Numbered from the stretch's first letter, positions 1 to 9,889 are shown. The stretch is DNA of 34,697 nt from Verrucomicrobiota bacterium (GCA_029556615.1 JAKQDD010000195.1:1-34697); one strand, 5' to 3'. The notes: generated by a model from the letters alone, not told the origin. Program-made: numbers and translations.

Positions 1-395
1 TCCGTCCTCTTCCCCGCTCCGCGCTTCTCCGTTCCCTACTCGGAATCCGATCTCTCCTTGGAAAGGAAATCCTCCCGCCCTTCACCCAGGTGGATCACTT
101 CTCATGAGCACACCCGGGTCAGTTCTCGTGAGCGGCGACGCATCAGAATCGCCAGGAGAACGAGATGGACTTCGAGGATGCCGGAGCGCGACGCACGAGT
201 ATTCATGATTCGAGAACGCGGGTTGGAATGCCGAAACAGGCTCATTGACACGAGACACCCGCTCCCCCGGCCCGGTGTTTGTGATACTGCAGGCGGCCAG
301 GACCGGGGGTTGGGTTTTCGCGGTTTTAGCACCGCGTTGCCGGATTTGTCGAGCACGGTCTTGACCCGGATAACCGAAAACGGGGATCGTGATGC
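1..395. other. Left-edge intergenic region with no supportable gene
   Basis: Short open frames exist on both strands but none has a recognisable domain, signal peptide or convincing start. They overlap each other and the first real gene, so I treat them as chance frames in GC-rich DNA. The region presumably contains the promoter of the lipoprotein gene that starts at 396, but I could not identify a clear -35/-10 pair or a strong ribosome binding site. Confidence 0.5.
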
Positions 396-2990
396 ATGAA
401 CCATCCTGAACGAATCGCGTCGGTCGCGCTGATGGTGGTCTTGGTGGCCGGTTGCCGGACCTCGCCTCCCGAGCAGGTCGGCCCCATTCCGGGGGGCGGA
501 CACTGGGTTCCAACGCACCAGCGGATCCGTCCCGCCGGGCTGACGGTGGAATTCGGCGGTCGACCGGTGGACCTTGTTCTTGCGCCGGATCGGCGGACCG
601 TCTGGGTGAAGGACAACCGCGGTCTGGTGGCTATCGAATCCGACGGCTGGTCCGTGCGGCAGGAGCTGAAATTCAAGGAGAGCGGCGGATCGACGCACGG
701 ATTGGCCATGACCCGGGATGGCACCCGGCTGTTCGCGACGGGTGCCGCGAACGCGTTGTGGGAGGCAACCGTGGACGCCCGGGGAGAGGCCGCTTGGGGA
801 CGGAAGATCACGTTGCCGGGGCCGGGTGGGAAGGGGAACCCGCATGTGGGCGGTCTGGCGCTATCTGCCGATGAGACACGGGCTCTTGTGTGTCTCTCGC
901 GCAACAACAGCCTGGCGGAGGTCGACCTGGCGAAGGGCACCGTGCTCCGCGAGATACCCGTGGGGGTCGCGCCCTACGACGTGGTGTGCCCCGGCGGCGC
1001 CGCCGGGTTGGACGTGGCGTTCGTGTCGAACTGGGGCGGGCGACGCGCGAAGGCGGGGGATCGGACCGCCGATTCGTCCGGCACTCCGACGGTGGTGGAC
1101 GAGCATGGCGTGGCGTGCAGCGGCACGGTTTCGATCGTGGATCTCAGGAAGGGGACAGCGGTCGACCAGGTCGAGACAGGACTCCACCCTTGTGACCTTG
1201 AAGCGAGTCCGGACGGACGCTGGGTCTATGTGGCGAACGCAAACTCGGACACAGTGAGCGTGATCGACACCATTTCGGGGGTGCTCGCAGCCCAGATCGC
1301 CGTCCGGCTGGACGCCGGCTTGCCCTGGGGCAGTTCGCCCAACGCGCTCGTGGTCGCGCCGGACGGGCGTCGACTGTACGCGGCCTTGGGAGGGAACAAC
1401 GCGGTGGCGGTTCTGTCGGTCGGAGACGCGGCCGAGTTGCGCATCGAGGGGTTCATCCCTGCCGGGTGGTATCCGGGGGCCGTGATCACGGACGGCACCC
1501 ATCTCTACGTGGCGAATGTCAAGGGCATCGGCTCCCGCCATGCGGATCCGAAGAAGAAGGGCTGGAACAGCCATCAACATCGCGGCACGGTCACCCGGGT
1601 CGCGCTCCCCGACGCCGGGCAACTGGCGGAGTACACGAGGCAAGCGAAGGCCGACGCCCAGGTGGCGCAGGCGCTGGAGGCTGGGGAACGGTCGCGGGTC
1701 GCTCGTTCCCCAGCGCCGGTTCCCCGTCGGTTGGGCGACCCGTCCGTGTTTGAGCATGTGGTCTACATCATCAAGGAGAACCGGACCTACGACCAGGTGT
1801 TCGGCGACCTGCCGCAGGGGAATGGCGATCCTGACCTGTGCGTGTTCAGCAGGGAGGTGACGCCCAATCATCACGCGCTGGCCGAGCAGTTCGTGTTGCT
1901 GGACAATTTCTACTGCAACGGCGTGCTGTCGGCTGACGGTCATGCGTGGGCCATGGAGGGGCACGTGACGGATTACCTCGAGAAATCCTTCGGCGGCTTC
2001 ACGCGCAGCTACCCGTTTGCAGGCGATGATCCGCTCGCCTACGCCGCCACTGGCTTCCTGTGGGACAACGTCCTGCGCCACGGTCTCACCTTCCGGAACT
2101 ACGGCGAGATGAACACCACCAGCACCGACCCGGCCAACGCGACGTTCAAGGAGGTCTACGACGATTACACCGCTCGCGGGCGCCGCATCGGTTTCAAGCA
2201 CGATATCCCCATCGACACCCTGCGGCGCCACAGTTGTCCCCAGTCGCCGGGATGGAACATGCGCATTCCGGACCAGGCGCGGGCTGACGCTTTCCTCGAC
2301 GAGTTCCGCGCGTTTGAGCGCGAGGGATCGTGGCCCCACCTGGTCATCCTCTACCTCCCCAACGATCATACGTCGGGCACCCGGGCCGGCAGTCCGACCC
2401 CGCGCGCCCAGGTTGCCGACAACGACCTTGCTCTCGGGCGCGTGGTGGAAGCCGTGTCGCGGAGCCGGTTCTGGCCGAAGACCTGTCTCTTCGTGATCGA
2501 GGACGATCCCCAGGCGGGGTTCGACCACGTGGACGGCCATCGTTCGCTTTGCCTCGTCATCAGCCCTTACACCCGGCGCGGCGCGGTCGTCAGCGAGTTC
2601 TACAACCAAACCTCGGTTCTCCACACGATGGAGCAGATCCTGGGACTGCCGCCGATGAACCAAATGGACGCGCTGGCCCCGCTCATGACCGCCTGCTTCC
2701 AATCCCGTCCGGACTTCACGCCGTACGCCTGCCTCCCCAATGCCATTCCCCTCGACGAGCTCAACAAAGCAACCACCGCCCTGGACGGTCCCGAGCACGA
2801 GTGGGCCGAGCGCAGCGCGGCCTTGCCGCTCGACCAACCGGATCAGGCGGACGAAGACACCCTCAACCGCATCGTGTGGCACGCGGTCAAGGGCGTCGAT
2901 GCCCCCTATCCCGTCGCGCTCGCCGGTGCTCACGGGAAGGGGTTAAAGCGGCTCGGACTGCGCCTCGACCCGGAAGCTGAGACGGACTAG
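396..2990 (+). CDS. Lipoprotein with YncE-like beta-propeller and alkaline-phosphatase-like phosphoesterase domain
   Basis: The 864-residue product begins with a lipoprotein signal ending in a VAGC lipobox (Cys20), so it should be exported and lipid-anchored. Residues of roughly 40-430 hold repeated propeller-blade motifs such as SPDGRWVYVANANSDTVSVI and APDGRRLYAALGGNNAVAVL, typical of YncE/NHL-like seven-bladed propellers. From about residue 455 a phosphoesterase/phospholipase-C-like fold begins with HVVYIIKENRTYDQVFGD, followed by the SADGHAWAMEGHVTDY and IEDDPQAGFDHVDGHRS segments that carry likely metal ligands. This matches the known bifunctional propeller/alkaline phosphatase family, both in order and in length (800-900 residues). 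The substrate is unknown. The ATG at 396 is chosen because it gives the lipobox; the upstream ribosome binding site is weak. No operon partner is evident: the next + gene begins nearly 300 bp downstream. Confidence 0.88.
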   Translation: MNHPERIASVALMVVLVAGCRTSPPEQVGPIPGGGHWVPTHQRIRPAGLTVEFGGRPVDLVLAPDRRTVWVKDNRGLVAIESDGWSVRQELKFKESGGSTHGLAMTRDGTRLFATGAANALWEATVDARGEAAWGRKITLPGPGGKGNPHVGGLALSADETRALVCLSRNNSLAEVDLAKGTVLREIPVGVAPYDVVCPGGAAGLDVAFVSNWGGRRAKAGDRTADSSGTPTVVDEHGVACSGTVSIVDLRKGTAVDQVETGLHPCDLEASPDGRWVYVANANSDTVSVIDTISGVLAAQIAVRLDAGLPWGSSPNALVVAPDGRRLYAALGGNNAVAVLSVGDAAELRIEGFIPAGWYPGAVITDGTHLYVANVKGIGSRHADPKKKGWNSHQHRGTVTRVALPDAGQLAEYTRQAKADAQVAQALEAGERSRVARSPAPVPRRLGDPSVFEHVVYIIKENRTYDQVFGDLPQGNGDPDLCVFSREVTPNHHALAEQFVLLDNFYCNGVLSADGHAWAMEGHVTDYLEKSFGGFTRSYPFAGDDPLAYAATGFLWDNVLRHGLTFRNYGEMNTTSTDPANATFKEVYDDYTARGRRIGFKHDIPIDTLRRHSCPQSPGWNMRIPDQARADAFLDEFRAFEREGSWPHLVILYLPNDHTSGTRAGSPTPRAQVADNDLALGRVVEAVSRSRFWPKTCLFVIEDDPQAGFDHVDGHRSLCLVISPYTRRGAVVSEFYNQTSVLHTMEQILGLPPMNQMDALAPLMTACFQSRPDFTPYACLPNAIPLDELNKATTALDGPEHEWAERSAALPLDQPDQADEDTLNRIVWHAVKGVDAPYPVALAGAHGKGLKRLGLRLDPEAETD

Positions 2991-3050
2991 CCCCTTGTCA
3001 GAAAATATCTACCAACATGTTGTCGATGTTGCCCGCGCGATCCGGCGGTG

Positions 3051-3100
3051 CTGCTCGCCGCAGGCGGACCCCATGTTCCCAGCGCAGTCTGGGAAAAGGC
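3051..3100 (+). repeat. 50-bp dispersed repeat, copy 1 (inverted copy at 34605-34654)
   Basis: This stretch contains CCCATGTTCCCAGCGCAGTC and recurs almost unchanged (one visible difference) in reverse orientation at 34605-34654, more than 31 kb away. It lies in the gap between the phosphoesterase lipoprotein and the LamG protein. No coding function is likely. Confidence 0.85.
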
Positions 3101-3283
3101 ATTGAGGGTGTTCCCTGGTATGGCGGCTTCGCGGGGACCCGTCTGCAGCCGCGGGCGATGACCGCGGCCGGTGAAGGGGGAACGCGAACAGCCCCCGTGC
3201 CGCCCTCGACGCGGGCGGGTGGAGCAGCGCATGCGAGGACGCTTGACTGCATCAGGCATGGTTGTCGAAACTCGGCCCCACGA

Positions 3284-5173
3284 ATGAGCAACCGAACACG
3301 AATTACCTCGGAGAGGCACCCTTGGACCCTTGATTTGATCTTGCCGACGGCGCTGTGGCGGGGATTCAAGGGGCGGGTCGAGTTGCTGCTCCTGGGAGCC
3401 GGCCTGTTCATGGTGCCGATGGGCTATGCGGACACCATCGACTTCGACGGGCCGGGCTACGTTCCCGGGGCGCGCCCCCCGGCCCCCTGGACGGACAGCT
3501 ACGAAGCCCGCGGCGACACCAACCACGCCGCCTTGTTCACGGTGGCCAGCGGACAGGGTGTTGGCGGATCGCAATGCCTTGAAGTGGCCTACACCGGGCT
3601 GTGGGAGGGCTACGCTGTCTATCCCTTGTCTCGCCCCTTGACGCCCGAGGACGGCGCCCAGCGGATTTCGGTCAAGTACAATCCGCCCGGCAACACCCGT
3701 GACAACTTCAGCACCTTCGGCAGCGTCTACGTCGGGAACGGCTGGATGCAGGTGGACAGTGGCGCGCGCGTGGGCATCGTGTTCCGGCTCGAGGACTGGC
3801 AATTCAGCTATCCCCACAGTGCCGACGACTTCCAGATTCTGACCCCGGGGGGATTGCTTGGGTATTTCGGTCCTGACACCGCGCCGAATTACTACGAACT
3901 GATCTTCGAGATTGACGCCGCATGGACCAACATGACCTTCACGGTCATCGCCCCTTCCGGCGCCGGGATGACCAACAGTTACCCATGGTCGCCGGCATCG
4001 ATCGACAAGGTCTGGCTGGGCGAATGCACGTCGAGCCGGCCCGGCTCCGGTGACACCGGCAATCCCACGTACGACGATCTGGTGGTGCCCACGCTGACCG
4101 TGACGCCGGTCGCACCACGGATCACTGGCGAACCCCAGAGCCGGACCGCCGTCGCCGGAGCCACCGTCACCTTCACTGTTGCCGCTCAGGGCGACATGCC
4201 GCTGGCTTACCAATGGACGAAAGACGGCTTGACGCTCGTCGACGAAGGACGCGTCTCCGGTTCCACAACGGCGACTCTGACGATCTCGAACATCGCGCCG
4301 CAGGACGCCGGTGTTTATGCCGTCACGGTGACCAACGCCGCCGGATCGGCGAGCAGCCAGGGGGCGACCTTGACTCTCTACACGCCAGGGGAATTACCGG
4401 ACGGCGTCGTCGGGTTCTGGGCTGCTGATGGCAGTGCCGATGACACGATCGGTGGCAACCACGGGACGCTCGAAAACGGCGTCGGCTTCGGCACAGGCCA
4501 CACAGGTCAGGCCTTCGCCTTCGATGGTATCGACGATCGAGTCCTTCTTCCCGAGGCGGCGGCGATCGACATCAGCCGCATGAGCCAGTGGAGCCTCGGC
4601 GCCTGGATCAAGCCCGCTTCGTTCACCAGCGGATCGTGGCCGACGGTCTATTCCGAGGGCCGATGGGGCGCCTCGCTCGGTCTGGCCTACAACACCGGCC
4701 AGCTCGAGAGCTGGATCAACAATGGCAACGCCGCCCGGAGCAGCGACGCGGTGGCACTGAACGAATGGAGCCACGTCGTCCTGGTCCACGATGGCGTCAA
4801 CCGGCTGTTCTACATCAACGGAACGCTCGCCGGCACTGCCGCCGCGGTTGTCGTCGGGCCCGCGGACGGCGGGAGCGCCATCGGCGACGTCGCTGGCAAC
4901 CCCAACTCGAGCCGGTTCAAGGGGCTCATCGATGACGTCGCCGTGTTCAATCGGGCGCTGTCCGCCGACGATGTCCGGCAGCTTGCAGGACTCGGGCCCA
5001 ACCCGCCCCGGATCGCCATCGAACGATCCGGAGACGACGTGATTCTTACCTGGACAACGGGCATCCTGCAGCAAGCCGGGGCGGTGACCGGGCCGTGGAC
5101 AGACCTTCTGGACGCCATCTCGCCCTCGACGAATGCCGTGGCGTCCGACCCCGCTTTCTTCCGGCTCAGGTGA
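3284..5173 (+). CDS. Secreted Ig-like and LamG-domain protein with FFRLR C-terminus
   Basis: The product is 629 residues from the ATG at 3284. The frame stays open upstream to 3017, but that extension covers a dispersed repeat and is unlikely to be coding. A signal-like hydrophobic segment (VELLLLGAGLFMVPMGYA) lies at about residues 32-49. Residues of roughly 277-368 form an Ig-like domain (GEPQSRTAVAGATVTF, then YQWTKDG, ending DAGVYAVTVTNAAGSAS). Residues 375-569 form a LamG/concanavalin-like domain (FWAADGSADDTIGGNHGTL, WSLGAWIKPASF, WSHVVLVHDG, IDDVAVFNRALSADDV). The last 60 residues (DDVILTW up to FFRLR) resemble the tail of the 1264-residue protein at 30383-34177 and may be a sorting domain. 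The N-terminal 250 residues are an unrecognised beta-rich region. The likely role is carbohydrate or surface binding outside the cell; no catalytic residues are visible. Confidence 0.82.
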   Translation: MSNRTRITSERHPWTLDLILPTALWRGFKGRVELLLLGAGLFMVPMGYADTIDFDGPGYVPGARPPAPWTDSYEARGDTNHAALFTVASGQGVGGSQCLEVAYTGLWEGYAVYPLSRPLTPEDGAQRISVKYNPPGNTRDNFSTFGSVYVGNGWMQVDSGARVGIVFRLEDWQFSYPHSADDFQILTPGGLLGYFGPDTAPNYYELIFEIDAAWTNMTFTVIAPSGAGMTNSYPWSPASIDKVWLGECTSSRPGSGDTGNPTYDDLVVPTLTVTPVAPRITGEPQSRTAVAGATVTFTVAAQGDMPLAYQWTKDGLTLVDEGRVSGSTTATLTISNIAPQDAGVYAVTVTNAAGSASSQGATLTLYTPGELPDGVVGFWAADGSADDTIGGNHGTLENGVGFGTGHTGQAFAFDGIDDRVLLPEAAAIDISRMSQWSLGAWIKPASFTSGSWPTVYSEGRWGASLGLAYNTGQLESWINNGNAARSSDAVALNEWSHVVLVHDGVNRLFYINGTLAGTAAAVVVGPADGGSAIGDVAGNPNSSRFKGLIDDVAVFNRALSADDVRQLAGLGPNPPRIAIERSGDDVILTWTTGILQQAGAVTGPWTDLLDAISPSTNAVASDPAFFRLR

Positions 5174-5305
5174 CCTTAAGGACGAGTGCACAGACCCCAA
5201 ACGCAGCGAACACCCCCCCTTGCCCGGTCCCTTGTCACCAACCCGTGGACGCGAAGCGGTGGCGAAGGGCAGGGGAGAGCGAGGCAGGGAGGGGCTACCC
5301 TTCCC

Positions 5306-7381
5306 ATGAAAACCCTGCGAAGTCTCCTTCTGGGTTTGGCCGTTGTGGCGGCCATTGCCGCAGATCCAGCCGCTTATGCGAGAGCCGAGGGCGGACGTCG
5401 GGGTGTCACGCTCTACGTCTCGAAACAGGGGGACAACTCGAATGGCCGGAGCTGGCAGACGGCGTTCCACACCCTGCAGGCCGCGCTGTCCGCGATCCCC
5501 GATGCGGAAGGCGGCCATCGGGTGGTGATTCGGCCGGGCACCTACGCCGAGGCGAACCTCTGGCCGGCGTACCGCGGAGCGAAGGGGGCCTACAACGAGC
5601 TGGTGGGGGATTTCGACGGCCGGTTGGGCTCCGGTGCCACGGGTTGGGTCGTCATTGATTCGGGGGCGCCCGATGTCATCGTTCGCACCAACCCCAAAGC
5701 GCCCACGGGCAATCCCACGTTCATGATTCTAGCCGAAGGCGATCCCTCCCAGGAGACCGGCCTGAAGAGCGTCGATTGGTGGGGACCCTGGCGGTCGGAT
5801 CCCGAGTTCTCGGCCATCGGCTGGGACCGATGGGTGTACCGTCATTTGTACGTCACCGGATCCGAAGGGGGGATCGGATGGGATCTCACGTGCGAAAAGG
5901 GGTCAATGTTCTCCGCTGTGGTCGAGGACTGTGTTGGGATCGGCCGGTTCGCGGGCGCCTGCGTCATGGCACACGAGCCGCGGCCGGGTGAACCCGTCGT
6001 GTTCCGTCGCTGTTACTTTCTGAACCTGGACTGGTGGGGCGATGCCGGCGGGGTGTATGTGCGCGGGGAAAGCCCCACTCGGCCCGAGGCGCCGCACGCC
6101 GTGTTCGAGGACTGTACGATCATCGGTCCGGACAACGCACTCCAGGCTGGTTACCCGGGCGTCGACGACCGCCACACCCGAGTCCACTTCACGCGCTGTC
6201 GGCTCATCGTCCTGAACTTCTCGCAACCGCACGGCACTCCCTCTTCGGGCATAGTCTGTTGCGGGTGCAAGGATGGCAAACAGCTCGAGGTCGAGTTCGA
6301 GGATTGCGACCTGATGGGTTTCAAGGTTTTTGGGACGAGGTCCGGGGAGGTATCGTACACCACCCGGGGCCGGTGCACGGCCTACGTCCAGTACCGATCC
6401 CCAGTGCCGTCAGGCTTCGAACGCCTCCGGTTCTGGCCGGTCGACCTTGTCCAAGCTCTGCAGCCGCCTCCGCCGGGCGGCCGTGCTGCTTCCGGCCCGA
6501 CCGCCTCCGGCCGGCCTCAACTCGAGAAGCTGCCGATTGCCATTCCCGATCTCATGGAGCAAACGCCCGTGGTCTTCCGGGGCGCTCCCCTGCTCGTGGG
6601 CGACCGTCGGGATCCCCAAGCCAAAGCTGCCGATTGCCACTTGTTCCTTCAAGACTTGCGCACCGGAAAGGAGCTCGGTCGGTTCGCTGAGCGCCACTCG
6701 TTCGTGAGCGCCTGGGCCGAGCCGGATGCGCTCCACGTGTTTGCTGCCGAGTACACCGACGACGACTGGAGCCGCGACATCTTCCGATTCCGGTCCGCGG
6801 ACTTGAAGACCTGGGATCGGGAGCTGGCCGTGGCCCGGGATCCGGGTGAGCACCTGTTCAATTCCTCTGTCTGCCGCGATGGCGAGGGGTACCTGATGGC
6901 CTACGAATCGAACGTGCCGGTCCAGTTCTGCTTCAAGTTTGCGCGCTCTGCCGACCTCGCCCATTGGCGCAAGGTCGAAGGACTCGTGTTCACGGGGCAG
7001 GGACGGGAGTACAGCGCGTGTCCGGTGCTGCGCTACGTCGCGCCCCATTACTACGTCATCTACCTCCACGAGGGTCGTGTCCGCGACAAGGCGGGTTGGG
7101 TGCCGTGGATCGCCCGCTCCCGGGATCTCGAGCGGTGGGACTTGAGCCCGTTCAATCCCATCCTGACACCGACCGAGGGCGAGGGCCTGAACAATTCGGA
7201 CGTTGACCTCTTCGAGTGGGAGGGGAGCACGTACCTGACCTATGCGACCGGGGACCAGAGCACCTGGGGCAGCCTGCGTCTGGCCCGCTACTCGGGCCCG
7301 ATGGCGGTGTTTCTGTCCGCCTGGTTCCCGGACGGAACGCCGTGTGTCACGGTCCGGGCCGATGGCGCGGCAAGACCGTGA
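5306..7381 (+). CDS. Secreted beta-helix protein fused to a GH43-like five-bladed propeller
   Basis: The 691-residue product starts at the ATG at 5306, preceded by a purine-rich GGGAGGGG at 5287-5294, and has a signal peptide (MKTLRSLLLGLAVVAAIAAD). Residues of about 30-400 begin with the TLYVSKQGDNSNGRSWQTAF signature seen in DUF1565/pectate-lyase-type right-handed beta-helices, followed by GTY and repeated FEDC-type turns (VVEDCVGIG, VFEDCTIIGP, EFEDCDLMGF). From about residue 410 the sequence changes to blades resembling GH43/GH32 propellers: FRFRSADLKTWDRE, FKFARSADLAHWRK, WIARSRDLERWDL and NNSDVDLFEWEGSTYLTY. The combination suggests a polysaccharide-acting surface or secreted enzyme. 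I could not assign the catalytic triad, so hydrolase activity is inference; it might be only a binding protein. The gene ends 57 bp before the convergent trigger factor gene. Confidence 0.8.
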   Translation: MKTLRSLLLGLAVVAAIAADPAAYARAEGGRRGVTLYVSKQGDNSNGRSWQTAFHTLQAALSAIPDAEGGHRVVIRPGTYAEANLWPAYRGAKGAYNELVGDFDGRLGSGATGWVVIDSGAPDVIVRTNPKAPTGNPTFMILAEGDPSQETGLKSVDWWGPWRSDPEFSAIGWDRWVYRHLYVTGSEGGIGWDLTCEKGSMFSAVVEDCVGIGRFAGACVMAHEPRPGEPVVFRRCYFLNLDWWGDAGGVYVRGESPTRPEAPHAVFEDCTIIGPDNALQAGYPGVDDRHTRVHFTRCRLIVLNFSQPHGTPSSGIVCCGCKDGKQLEVEFEDCDLMGFKVFGTRSGEVSYTTRGRCTAYVQYRSPVPSGFERLRFWPVDLVQALQPPPPGGRAASGPTASGRPQLEKLPIAIPDLMEQTPVVFRGAPLLVGDRRDPQAKAADCHLFLQDLRTGKELGRFAERHSFVSAWAEPDALHVFAAEYTDDDWSRDIFRFRSADLKTWDRELAVARDPGEHLFNSSVCRDGEGYLMAYESNVPVQFCFKFARSADLAHWRKVEGLVFTGQGREYSACPVLRYVAPHYYVIYLHEGRVRDKAGWVPWIARSRDLERWDLSPFNPILTPTEGEGLNNSDVDLFEWEGSTYLTYATGDQSTWGSLRLARYSGPMAVFLSAWFPDGTPCVTVRADGAARP

Positions 7382-7438
7382 CGCAGCGTGTTGTTGTGGC
7401 CTCGATGGACCCCTGCCCGCCACCGAACATCGGTTTCC

Positions 7439-8782
7439 TCAAACGGCGGGGCCGCCGTCATCGAAACGGGCGTACAGCTCGAGAACGTCCAGGACCTTGG
7501 CTTCGAGGATCTCCTGTCGGATCTGGCCGAGCGCGCCGCGTTCCTGCAATTGCTGCACGAGCTTCTGGGGTTTGATCTGGTAGTGGGCGGCCATTTGGAG
7601 GATGCGATGCTGCATTTCCTCTGTGGTGACGGTGACGCCTTCCTTTTCCGCGATGCGGCCGAGAACGATCGTGGCCTTGACCCGGTCCCGGGCGTTGTTG
7701 CTGGCGACGCTGTAGATCTGCTCTTTCTGTTCGTCGATGGCCTCCTTCGGAACCCCCCGCTCCTGGTTGGCGCGGACGATGTCGTAGACGACGCTGCGGG
7801 TTTCGTTTTGGACGAGCGTCTCGGGAAGCTCGAACGCGACACGATTGAGCAGGCCGCTGACGAGCTGATCGCGCACTAGGCGGCGCTGCTTGTGCTTGAG
7901 CTCGTTGTCGAGATCGCGCCGCACGCCGGTGCGCAACTGGTCGAGGGTCTGGGCGCCGAACAGTTGGGCGAAGGCTTCGTTGATCTCGGGCAGTTGCTTC
8001 TCCTTGACCTGCAGGATCTCGACTTCGAACGTTCCCTGCTTTCCGGCCAGCTCGCGTGTGACGAAGTCCTGCGGGAACGTCACGGTGACGGTCCGCTTCT
8101 CGCCCGCGGCAGCGCCGATGAGCGTGTCCGTGAAGCCCGGAATGAACGAGTCCGGCGCCACGTGCATCCAGAAGTTGGATTGCGTGGTGAGCCCACGGGC
8201 GGTGGGGGCGAGGTCGGTGATCGGCTTGCCCTCGCATGTACCCTGGTAGTTCACGACGATGTAATCACCCGCCTGCACGGGGCGTGCCAGGTCGATGAAC
8301 ATCGCCTTTTGCTCGCGCAGCACGCCCAGTGCTTTCTCGACATCCTCATCCGTGACCACCCGGGTGTCGCGCCGGACGGGAATCCCCTTATAATCGGGGA
8401 GCTCGAACTGCGGTTCGGTCTCGACGGTGGCCGTGAAGGTGAAGGCCTGGGTGCGATCCCAGGGGCCCTCCTCGATGTCGGGATAGCCGACCGGCCGGAG
8501 GTTCTGCTCCTCGAGCGCCTTGCGATAGGCGTCACCGATCAGCTTGCGGCGTGCTTCGTCCTCGATGTGCGCTCCGTGGGCCTTTTGCACGAGGTCGCGG
8601 GGAGCCTTTCCGGGGCGAAAGCCGGGGATCTTGGCCAGACGCATCGTCTCACGGGTCGTGCTCTCGACCTGGTCTTGCACTGCCTTCGCGTCGATCTCCA
8701 CCCGCAGCAGTTTCTTGCAGGGAGCCAGATGTTCCACGGTCACGTTCACTTCGCTAACGCCTTTCTTTGACTGGTCCGACAT
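7439..8782 (-). CDS. tig: Trigger factor, ribosome-associated chaperone and peptidyl-prolyl isomerase
   Basis: The 447-residue product matches trigger factor along its length. The N-terminal ribosome-binding domain has the signature GFRPGKAP at residues 54-61. The central FKBP-type domain contains the V..GDYIVVNYQGT segment and the LIGAAAGEKRTVTVTFP segment that precedes the FVTRELAGKQGTFEVEI strand. The C-terminal helical domain follows (QLFGAQTLDQLRTGVRRDL and on). The protein binds nascent chains at the ribosome exit tunnel in the cytoplasm. The length is normal. In many bacteria tig is followed by clpP and clpX; here the downstream neighbour is instead a convergent secreted-protein gene, so no Clp operon is present at this site. 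The 228-bp gap upstream of tig holds no recognised gene. Confidence 0.96.
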   Translation of the reverse strand: MSDQSKKGVSEVNVTVEHLAPCKKLLRVEIDAKAVQDQVESTTRETMRLAKIPGFRPGKAPRDLVQKAHGAHIEDEARRKLIGDAYRKALEEQNLRPVGYPDIEEGPWDRTQAFTFTATVETEPQFELPDYKGIPVRRDTRVVTDEDVEKALGVLREQKAMFIDLARPVQAGDYIVVNYQGTCEGKPITDLAPTARGLTTQSNFWMHVAPDSFIPGFTDTLIGAAAGEKRTVTVTFPQDFVTRELAGKQGTFEVEILQVKEKQLPEINEAFAQLFGAQTLDQLRTGVRRDLDNELKHKQRRLVRDQLVSGLLNRVAFELPETLVQNETRSVVYDIVRANQERGVPKEAIDEQKEQIYSVASNNARDRVKATIVLGRIAEKEGVTVTTEEMQHRILQMAAHYQIKPQKLVQQLQERGALGQIRQEILEAKVLDVLELYARFDDGGPAV

Positions 8783-9010
8783 CGCGCGTTGCGTTCACCC
8801 GAGCGCCTCGCGGCGAAACCAGAAGAGGGGGAGCGTAGTCGCCGCAAGAACTGACGTCAAGGCGCCCGGGACCTCCCCCGACCATGGCATCGCTGGCGGT
8901 GCCTGGAATTCACCGTGACCCGAAGAACACGAAGGGAACAGGCACCACGCATTCGGCCTGAGTCCTCTCGAAGGCCGATAGGACCCCAGATCGGTTTCTT
9001 GCGCAGACCC

Positions 9011-9889
9011 TTACCGGGCGAGGATGTACTGCGTACGTTCGCGGTACCATGCGAAATCGGCCTTCCCTTGGGCGTCGAATGCCTTTGTCGCGAAGTAGTA
9101 CCGGACCGGGTACTTGGACGTGGCGCTGAGCCACTTCTTGATCTCGGCATGACCGTCTGCGAAAGAAAAGCCGCAGGCGCCATTGTGGTAGGACGCGGGC
9201 AGGTCACCCCATTGCGCGGCGTTGATGTCCACGATGAAGAAGCCGTCATTGATGGAGTCGGGGTGCTCGTCCACCGTGAGCCAGGTCATGGACGGGTTGG
9301 GGACGTCGCTGGTTCGGATGAACTGGCGGTATCGGCCGTTGTCGTACCAACTCAGGCCGCGCGCGGTGTAGTCGGAGGGGTCGTTGTTGGCTCGGCCGAA
9401 CAGGGCGTTCATCGCGTTGCTGCGAAGACGCTGGGTCCAGCCCTTGGCCCGCTGCGCCGGACTGACGAATTTGTCGGCCGGGCATTTGTAGATGCCGAGG
9501 GCGTTGGCCGTGTAATGGGCGAGAACGCCGTTCTTCACCCAGGCCTCGTTGGTATTCGAGACGTCGAGCACTCCGGTGCCCGCCGTCCAGGTCATCACGT
9601 TGTTCACCCAATTGTTGAACGCCCTGGTGTTGATGGCGTCCTCCGTCCCCGGGATCGTGAAGTTGTTTGGGTAGCGCTCGTTGAAATCGCCGTGGTACAG
9701 GTGCACCGCCAGGTTCAACTGCTTGTTGTTGTTGATGCAGCCGATCGCTTGGGCCTTGGTCTTCGCCTTGGCGAGCGCCGGCAGCAGCATGCCCGCAAGG
9801 ATGGCGATGATCGCAATGACCACGAGGAGTTCGATCAGGGTGAATCCCGCTCGGCGGAGGGCAGCATTGGGTATGTGCATAGCGCGCAT
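9011..9889 (-). CDS. Pseudopilin-like protein with prepilin cleavage motif and H-X9-DG signature
   Basis: From the ATG at 9889 the product is 292 residues. A second ATG three codons on (9880) is equally possible; the frame stays open to 10111, but that part runs through a dispersed repeat and is unlikely to be translated. The N-terminus carries a type IV prepilin motif, RRAG cut before FTLIELLVVIAIIAILAG, with Glu at mature position 5, followed by KAKTKAQ and INNNKQL, the usual continuation in Verrucomicrobia and Planctomycetes. Near the C-terminus YHNGACGFSFADGHAE gives exactly H-X9-DG. Such proteins should be processed by prepilin peptidase and exported by a type II secretion or pilus-like machine; genomes of these phyla hold many paralogues, and individual roles are unknown. 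No secretion genes flank it. Confidence 0.88.
   Translation of the reverse strand: MRAMHIPNAALRRAGFTLIELLVVIAIIAILAGMLLPALAKAKTKAQAIGCINNNKQLNLAVHLYHGDFNERYPNNFTIPGTEDAINTRAFNNWVNNVMTWTAGTGVLDVSNTNEAWVKNGVLAHYTANALGIYKCPADKFVSPAQRAKGWTQRLRSNAMNALFGRANNDPSDYTARGLSWYDNGRYRQFIRTSDVPNPSMTWLTVDEHPDSINDGFFIVDINAAQWGDLPASYHNGACGFSFADGHAEIKKWLSATSKYPVRYYFATKAFDAQGKADFAWYRERTQYILAR

Noticed and set aside
861..2933. 690-residue antisense frame opposite the propeller/phosphoesterase gene
   Set aside because: It has no domain or signal and lies wholly opposite a well-supported gene; long antisense frames are common in GC-rich DNA.
3017..3283. N-terminal extension of the Ig/LamG protein to the first ATG of the frame
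   Set aside because: It covers a dispersed repeat that occurs elsewhere in inverted orientation and lacks signal-peptide character; the start at 3284 places a hydrophobic segment near the N-terminus.
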